Assembly: GCA_010094045.1 (NCBI GenBank)
Contig: ML986835.1
Span: 1-56,294 of the forward strand
Origin: Lojkania enalia
Taxonomy: Eukaryota; Ascomycota; Dothideomycetes; Pleosporales
Reading direction: 5' to 3'
Length of the DNA stretch: 56,294 nt
Made by a program: the position numbers and the translations under genes. A model generated the notes under the pieces. The model did no database searches and was not told where the DNA came from. It saw nothing but the letters and a program-made list of their open reading frames with translations. This document shows, piece by piece, positions 49,055-56,294 of the stretch; the stretch's first letter is position 1, and each line of letters begins with the position of its first letter.

Positions 49055-49634
49055 AGTCAGAGATGCAGAGGCCTGAAGAATGTAGTCTTCGACGCCTAAC
49101 TGCGCGGAATGGACGAGAGGTGCGATTCGCTTGGCGACAGGAATGCTGGTGAGATGGCGACATGGATGGCGAAGATCATGGGGGACAAATAAATAGCGTT
49201 GCCCATAGCAACAATCGATAATGCGGCCGTAGAGAGATCTCTTGGCATGACGTGAGAGAGGCGTGACCGAGCCGTAAATAGGAGTGGTTTTTCTTCCTAA
49301 GGTGGGTAAATCGGTTCAAGTAGTCTCAATAGATAATGAGATAGAGTACACAAGTGCGAATACCTGCAGGAGAGCTGTCACGCTGGCATTCTGGACAACT
49401 TTGGAACGTCTTATCCAACATCATCAAGAGCAAAGCGGCATCTCGACCCCATCGTGCCAAATCGATCCGATGCCGTCGGATGCATTTTGCTACTCCATGC
49501 ATGCCCTCGCATCTGTTGGACGACTGAGAAGGAGACGTTCGCAGAGCCGTGAGCGACTCCGCCAGTTCCAGCTTAGTCATTCCAAGGATTTTCGCACTAT
49601 GACAGCGCGCTCTCTGCCGTGAACCACATACATC
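49055..49634. promoter_or_regulatory. Divergent promoter, membrane-protein gene / ARH1
   Basis: 580 bp between opposing start codons. No additional gene or clear site recognised. Confidence 0.5.
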
Positions 49635-51350
49635 ATGAAACTGTCCCACCGCCTTCCCGCGGCCAGATACATATGCAATGGCTGCGTTCAAAACATTTCA
49701 AATACAATTCCTGTTCCCTACCGGATCAATGGCCTCCCTGGGTTAATGCATGGCTTCAGTACAGCTTCATCCTCAGTCCGGTGCTTTGGGCCCTCTAGAA
49801 GAGCTCCGCATCTGCCCAGAACTCAAACCTCGTTCAGACGCCTCAATGCGTATAGCTCCAACAAATCTAAAAGGCCCCTTCGAGTTGCCATCATCGGCTC
49901 AGGTCCTGCAGGTTTCTACTCAGCTTATCGGTTGATGACCAAGCTTCAAGATGCCGTGGTGGACATGTACGAGCAGCTGCCTGTACCATACGGCCTGGTG
50001 CGGTTCGGCGTAGCGCCTGATCACCCTGAAGTTAAAAACTGCCAGGACAAATTTGAAGAAGTCGCGGAATCTCCACGCTTCAACTATATTGGGAATGTTA
50101 GGGTTGGGTCTGATTTGGATTTGGCTAGAATGAAGCCCCATTACGATGCATTTCTCTTCTCATACGGTGCATCAGAGGACAAGAAGCTGTGGATACCGGG
50201 CGAAGATCTTCCGGGTGTGTTTTCTGCACGAGAGTTTGTAGGATGGTATAATGGACTGCCACAGTTCCAACATCTAGCGCCAGATCTTGAAGCAGGAGAT
50301 CAAGCCGTGGTAGTAGGACAGGGCAATGTGGCGTTGGACGTTGCACGAATCCTTCTGACTCCCCTGAATCTGCTACGGCATACAGATATCACTGAGCAGG
50401 CCTTACAAACTTTGGATCGAAGTAAAGTCAGATCTGTGAGGGTTGTCGGGAGGCGCGGTCCGCTGCAGGTAAGAGTGCACACTCATCGTACATTAGCATT
50501 GTCTAATCGAGTATAGGCTGCATTCACTGTGAAAGAAGTTCGCGAATTGATGAACATTGTGGGGGTAGCATTCGAGCCTATTAACCGATCATTCTACCCC
50601 GAGGATATCAAAAAGCTCCCTAGAATACAACGTCGCATCGCTGAAGTCCTTTCCAAAGGAACTGAGGTGATGCCCTCAAATGCCGGCAAATCATGGGCAT
50701 TAGACTTTCTGCTCTCACCAAAATTAATGAATGCCTCGAGAACCTCGAACCAACTCTCCTCTGTTACATTCACCAAGATGGCCTTCCCTCCCGATACCGA
50801 TACCACTTCTAAGCTGGCACCCGTCGTTTCAACAAATAATGAAAAAACCATTCCTGCTTCTCTAGCTTTTCGCTCCGTGGGCTACAAATCTTCCGAAATT
50901 CCTGGCCTGTCTGACCTTGACATCCTGTTCGATAATAAATTAGGTATTATTCCCAACGACGCTTACGGGCGGGTCATCATGCCATCGGCCGAACCTAGCG
51001 AGCTCGCAGCTGGTCATGTACCTGGCTGTTACTGCGCTGGTTGGGTAAAACGTGGCCCAACAGGGGTCATAGCGAGCACGATGGATGACGCATTTACATC
51101 CGCAGATGTGATCGTTTCAGATTGGGAATCTGGTGTCCCATTCTTGAACTCGGATAAAGGTGACAATGCTAGCACTGGACTAGGATGGGATGGCGTAAAG
51201 AAGGATGTAATTGAGAAGGGCATTCGACCGATCAGTTGGGAGGACTGGAAGCGCATTGATGCCAGGGAGCAAGAGCGGGGCAAACATTTAGGAAAAGTGA
51301 GGGAAAAATTTAGTAGCGTGGAAGAGATGCTGAAGATATTCGACTCGTGA
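49635..51350 (+). CDS. ARH1: Mitochondrial NADPH:adrenodoxin (ferredoxin) reductase
   Basis: FAD flavoenzyme of the mitochondrial matrix that passes electrons from NADPH to ferredoxin for Fe-S cluster and heme A synthesis; essential in yeast. Exons 49635-50468 and 50517-51350 flank a 48-nt intron and encode 555 residues, somewhat longer than typical (about 490). Residues 1-80 are a basic presequence. The FAD motif GSGPAG is at 88-93, followed by YEQLPVPYGLVRFGVAPDHPEVKN, the family signature, and the NADPH motif GQGNVALDVARILL at 228-241. GCYCAGWVKRGPTGVIAST (C-terminal FAD site) is intact. The extra length is in the presequence and a Ser/Thr-rich insert around 355-385. Confidence 0.95.
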
Positions 51351-51980
51351 TTACAACCAAGGGCATCCACTAGAGCGGGCATAATAACTAAATGTACGAT
51401 ATGTATTACTACTATACTCCCCCATGTAGTTTTCTCAGTCTATTTTCAGATTTTATACTGGCTATGGGAGCAACAGCATGCACGCTAAAACGGTAGGAAT
51501 ATCGGCTGTTCATTGTGACATAGATTAACGGTAGAACAATAGACAGCGTTGTGAGACAAGGAGTGCCGGCTCTAGGGCGATAGTGCTCTGCGGGGTATAA
51601 TCGAGGTTGCCAAGCCCTGCGTTTCATTCTGGCTCACGTTGAGCCCTAGACGTGAATGCAACAAAACTTCTTCCACTTCCGCTGTCGCACTCACGATGAA
51701 AGGCCTGTTCCATCACGACGTCACCTTCCTTCTCTATTATCCGTACACCTGGTGCACCTGATAAAGCTGGCTAAGCCTTCCATTGCTAGGACTTCACTTT
51801 CTAGCTGTTGCCTGGGATGCGCCTTTACGCACGTTTATCTAAGGCATCAATCACAACATAAAAGCTGGGAAACAGCCCGCAAAAAGTCATCAAATATTCT
51901 AGTTCCAGCGTTTCTCTAATAGCCGAACCCAACACTGCTACTACCATACCCTCTTATCCCAGCTTACGCCGGGGCTCAAG
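51351..51980. other. Intergenic region ARH1 / phosphatase-like gene
   Basis: 630 bp; no gene or motif recognised. It contains the ARH1 3' flank and the promoter of the next gene. Confidence 0.5.
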
Positions 51981-52962
51981 ATGCTCACAGCCCACGAGGA
52001 TACGGCCATGTCTGACGTCTCTCGCTCGCACAGGCGGCACCATGAATATACATACAGGCTCCCTACGCCGCCGCGAATCGTCGTTCCGCCACCAACACTC
52101 ACAGCGGAAATGCCCGAACTCAATGTATCAAGTGGTAGAGAGAATTTCGAAGAGGATCTTGACACATCTTTTTTGAAGGAGTTGAATCTGGAGAGCATCA
52201 TCCAGAAGAATACCTTGATGGAGTGGGCTTACGAACGGCGGAGACAGGCGCAAATGATACTGCCCTGGCTATATCTGGGTCCGCTGACGGCTGCGAAGGA
52301 CCAGGCGTTCTTGACACGAGAAGGTATCACTATGATTCTCGCTGTTAGGTCCCGAGGCTCTAGTATGAGCAGAGCGCTTCAGATCGGACGAGAAATATGT
52401 GGCGAGATTGGCGCCATTGAGGCGTCCGATTATTTTACCCTGATCGGTAATTTCTCTCGGGCAACGAGGATGATCAATCAACATATCGCGAAGGTTCGAA
52501 AGGCTACTTCTACCACCGACAATCCACGCCTAGGAAAGGTGCTCGTGTTCTGCGAGTCCGGAAATGAGAAGTCAGCTGCTGTCGTCGCAGCATATCTAAT
52601 GGAGATGATGGACAACTTCGATCACATCAAAGCAATGCAGGTGTGTCAAGCACAACGGTTCTGTGTCAACTTTGATGATACAATCAAAAATACGCTCCGG
52701 TCGCACTGGGACATCCTCACCGCCAGACGCGGTGTCGCGATCTCGTAAGCAGGCCTTTCTATCTCTATCTCCCTCTGTAGCTAACAGCACCCGACAAAGT
52801 GCTTCGCAACAGCAAACCCAACCGGCATCCTCGCTTAAGCCAAAGAGACTGATAGACGAAACCATGAGTGATGACGAGTTCGGGATGGATGACAGCTTAG
52901 ACCCTTCAGATGTGCTACGATTCAATGGAAGGGCGAACACCCCTTTTCAAGACACAGCCTAG
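51981..52962 (+). CDS. Dual-specificity-phosphatase-like (STYX-type) protein with altered active site
   Basis: Exons 51981-52744 and 52788-52962 flank a 43-nt intron and encode 312 residues; an alternative acceptor at 52799 would remove four residues in frame. Residues about 85-245 form a DSP fold: ILPWLYLGPLTAAKD, REGITMILAVRSRG, ASDYFTLIGNFSRA (Asp150 at the general-acid position), then the P-loop VLVFCESGNEKSAAVVAAYL. Compared with the HCxxGxxRS consensus, His is Phe190, the nucleophile Cys191 is kept, and the CX5R Arg is Lys197. Family DSP activity is therefore doubtful and a phospho-binding (pseudophosphatase) role is likely. The C-terminal tail is acidic. Start could instead be Met10. 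Confidence 0.85.
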
Positions 52963-53871
52963 TCCTCAAAAGCGGCGGCCGTTGTACTTTCGACGGTATG
53001 ATTTTTCTTCTTTTATGATTATGATACCCAGCATTTGTTAGAGATTTCTTAGAGCAATGGCGTCCTGGACATTTAAAGCGGAACACTAGGGGTAAATTTC
53101 CGCTTTGCGCTCCCGCTTCAGCGCTCTGGACAGATCGGGGTGCCGACACTCGAATATAACATGAATTTCCTATTTGCTGTGTAGTATTGGAAGCCTCCTA
53201 TATATTGAGCAAGGCTTCAAGAATTAGAAATGCGGGATTGGTTTAGGCCGGCGTCATTAAAAGAAGGCAAGCTGAACGATTGTACTTCGCCATAGCTGGG
53301 TGTTTCTGTGTTTCCTTCTGGTAATGCCATTTATCGAAAGCTTTGTCACGTCACTTATTCTCTCTTAATTTTCGCTTCGATTTCTTAAGTGACTGTCTCT
53401 TCATAGACCCCGCTGATGGTCCTGATTGCTATCAAGCCGTCTCAAGGCTATTTGCATGCCCGAAGAGTCCAAAATGTCTTAACATTACAAGAGTTGATCT
53501 TCGATTTCGAGTACGTCGAAACGAGATATCACCTAGGAACTAAACTAGGGCTAGGTGTGGTCATCGATGTGAAAGATGGTGAGGGACTTTCCGTGCTGTC
53601 ATACGTCGTGGGAACCCCGGGGTTGCGGGAAGTAGGGGCTGACAGCGGTTCACCGTTTTCCAATTTCTGAGTCGAGACTGCCATATAGGGTCCATGGGTG
53701 GCAGAAAGCATTACGAGCTTCTCGATTCCGGGGGTTCTTGGTGAGGCAACAGTCTCTCAACTATTGTTTACGGGAGAATTGTAACCGACCTTCACTGCAT
53801 TGCTAACCAAGGTAGCGCGCTGCGCTCTTCTATACCGAACCATATCCATTTACAGCAACAACTTACCATCC
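52963..53871. other. Intergenic region
   Basis: 909 bp. An 84-codon plus frame (53416-53670) reads without repeats, but shows no domain; I do not call it. Otherwise nothing is seen besides promoter sequence for the last gene. Confidence 0.45.
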
Positions 53872-56202
53872 ATGAATATGCGGCCCAGCAGAAATCGCCA
53901 GCCCAAAATGATATACCAGGGCGATGGGACTTACCAAGTAGCCAACGGTGGTGACCTTTTGCAGGCGCAAACATCGCGGCTCGGGCGGTTGGCTTTAAAT
54001 CCTATGGCACCGCAGCAGGCAAACGGTAATTTTGAAGCTCCGACGTCAACCACCGAAGGCCAGTCATCTCGCACCGGCGACTCATCACACTCAGCCTCAT
54101 CAGCATTCGTCATACCCAAATCTTCCAGAGGCTCTTCTGTGCAAGCCCACAGCATGGCGAATCTGCGCGGCCATCAAAAGAAACAGCGACGCCCGGCTAC
54201 TACTGACTCTGACCACGAAACTATTCCCACTCGAGAAGTAGTAAGGCGTGCGCCCGCCCGCCCGAGGGCACAACCTCCGGTAGCTCATGTCCCCGAACAA
54301 GTATTAGAGCCCGCTGCGTTTCCTTCTTTACTACATGGCAAGTCAGAACGCGAGGTAGATTTCTCCGAGCGATACAGCATCGTGAATCTCGTGGAAGACC
54401 GTTCTAGCGGAGATGCCAACAAGCTGAGACGAAGTTTCGAGTTAATCGACTCAATGTACCGCAATGAGCAATTCCCAGCAAGCACAAGTGGAAAATACAG
54501 GAAATGGTACATTTTGCTGAAACAAAGACTGGATCTTAACGATGCAAGAGGCAACAATGAAAAAGTAAGCATCAATAAGACATCTCACACCCATTCAGAA
54601 AACATGGCGCACATGTCATGATTACAGATATTGTTTCATGTCCGGAATATGTCAAATACGAGAACGAAGCACCGGACGTGTGCTATGCTTGCTTCAGTGG
54701 ATATCAATTATATAGTCATATGCCTACAACATTTCGCTTTGCTATATTGTATGTCTAACCATCTACAGATCACCTTTGATACACTCTACCCGTCACTACA
54801 GTTTGCGATTATCCAAACAATTATAGACCAGACTCTACCAGATATCTTCACTAACATCAGTATTTACCGCCCCCACACGTATCTCTTGCGTCTCCATGAA
54901 GAATTTATTAGAGATGTTATGAAGAGGGTCAAAGAGTGGACGGAGAACGACGAGATTCCGGAACATATTCTAGACCTCAAGCGTAAGAATCCCAATGACG
55001 TGATTGATCCTAGAATGCCTCCACGACATGAATTAGTCAAGGCAATAAAATTCTTGCGACAGGAACACCTTCCCGGTAATCTTCTAGACGAATATCAGTT
55101 CCTGTTCCCAGACCCAGTGCCGTTACCTGAAGATACCGCGGAGCTAAACCAAGCCACGTTGCGCAAGGATTCACCTATTTTAGGGAACGTCCCATCTCGC
55201 GCAAAATCTAGACCTTTAGAAGTAGTACTTCCAGTGTGGGACCTGGAAGGTCCCCAGATGAGCTCCAGTGCGTGTAAATTGCCTAAAGACACTGCTGAAG
55301 CTTCAAATACAGACACTGGAGACACTGAACCAAGGAAGTACCCCGATATCGGAGGTCCCGTCGTAGCTGAGCATGTGTCTGCCATGACCACCCACGGAGA
55401 TATGGTCATCCAAGCTCAGGTTCAACGTCGGAAACACGACGATGGACTCGTCAATCAACTTCTTCAAGCAAGTCAACAGCAGCATACTCAATCTAGCACT
55501 ATGTCGACTTCACAGACGACCCCAGATGTAGTTGCTTCAACTTTTCAAGGCTCTTGTGAAGTACAGCTGCCAAATCTATTCAAGTTAAAGGATACTTGGG
55601 CGGATGTGACAAACAACGACCCTTCGATATCCCATTCCGGGGCTATGTCTCCGCGGCAGAGTTATCTAAATCTGAGCGGCGGCTATAGTGACGCTATTCG
55701 TCTTAACTCATTGCCGCCGCTCACTACGTCACGAGATGCCAAAGAAGGCCAGCAATCATTTCGGCATACTACGGGAGCTTCTCTGTCAACCAATACGAAT
55801 GTGCTATCTACTCCTTACATGGCTCGAGCTTCTCTAATGTCGCCCATGCGACGTTGGCCTGCAGGCACATCTCCACACCAAGCGCACACAGTCGGTAATT
55901 TCGATCTCATGGGTCAGATAGGATCATCACAGCCTCCATCTCCATTCAATATTCGATACATAATGGCATCACAGCAGCCGAGCGGAAACCAGCCGCGTGG
56001 TTACTATCATGATATGAACTCCGGATTGGGAAACCTGATGGTGTCGCCGGTCCAGGGACTCCGACAGCCTTGTAGCATAGCTGAGCAAGCCGCTAGTGGC
56101 CAGATACCCCAAACAACGGCAAATTATGCATCAGTATCTCAGCCGAACGACACGTTGCAACCTCCGAACTCCATTCAGACACATAATCTATGTCAGAGCT
56201 AG
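53872..56202 (+). CDS. Uncharacterised low-complexity protein with helical core
   Basis: I do not recognise this protein. Proposed exons 53872-54564 and 54769-56202 (204-nt intron, donor GTAAGC, acceptor CTACAG) give 708 residues. An alternative acceptor at 54628 also keeps the frame open and would add 47 residues; the added segment looks unlike the rest. Residues 1-155 are disordered (Ser/Gln/Arg-rich). About 160-330 is the ordered core: VDFSERYSIVNLVEDRSSG, KYRKWYILLKQRLDLNDARG, then ITFDTLYPSLQFAIIQTIID and HEEFIRDVMKRVKEWT, rich in helices. The C-terminal 350 residues are Ser/Gln/Pro-rich. No signal peptide or transmembrane helix. Start may be Met1 or Met3. Confidence 0.7.
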
Positions 56203-56294
56203 CTGGCTCTGATGAGGGTTGGAAAACTGCGTCTATTGACTAGAAATGCGAGACATGCTACATATATATCCCTGGACCTGCCAAGGGGCTAACT

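Noticed and set aside
53416..53670. 84-codon plus frame upstream of the last gene
   Set aside because: Balanced composition made it worth a look, but no motif, no clear start context, and no second exon; evidence is too weak.

Overview
This window is nuclear DNA of a filamentous ascomycete (Pezizomycotina; the class Dothideomycetes is a guess from overall gene style, not shown). The evidence is short introns, mostly 47-75 nt, with GTATGT/GTAAGT-type donors and CAG/TAG acceptors, dense bidirectional gene packing, and recognisable fungal proteins (Csf1, Vps52, Rrn7, Cic1-like, Whi5-like, Ach1, Arh1, a HET domain). All gene models below were spliced by eye. Every multi-exon model gives a total coding length divisible by three, which supports but does not prove the junctions.

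Layout: 1-5795 has no convincing gene and carries several microsatellites. 5796-11422 holds two minus-strand genes, a Ser/Pro-rich protein of unknown function and a TMEM184/organic-solute-transporter-alpha-like membrane protein. The latter is divergent to a 9.9-kb CSF1 gene (11883-21741) encoding a giant bridge-like lipid transfer protein. VPS52 (GARP complex) converges on CSF1 and is divergent to eIF5A; RRN7 (Pol I core factor) and the ubiquitin-eL40 fusion follow on the plus strand. From 28.7 to 33.5 kb the character changes: a HET-domain protein fused to a kinase-like domain with degraded catalytic residues sits alone, flanked by a diverged inverted repeat. This is the accessory-looking part of the window.

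From 33.5 kb housekeeping content resumes: a Plm2/Tos4-like FHA protein, a Cic1/Utp30-type L1-domain ribosome-assembly factor, palmitoyl-protein thioesterase, acetyl-CoA hydrolase/CoA-transferase ACH1, a small Ala-rich coiled-coil protein, a Whi5/Nrm1-type G1/S repressor, a four-helix membrane protein with a long disordered tail, mitochondrial adrenodoxin reductase ARH1, a dual-specificity-phosphatase-like protein with an altered active-site loop, and an unrecognised low-complexity protein at the right edge.

Themes: several genes serve translation and ribosome production (eIF5A, RRN7, ubiquitin-eL40, Cic1-like), and three promoters of this group share the octamer TCACGTGA. Two genes belong to the G1/S transcription circuit (Plm2/Tos4-like and Whi5-like). 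The most unusual item is the HET-pseudokinase locus at 29666-31597, a candidate allorecognition or immune-type receptor.
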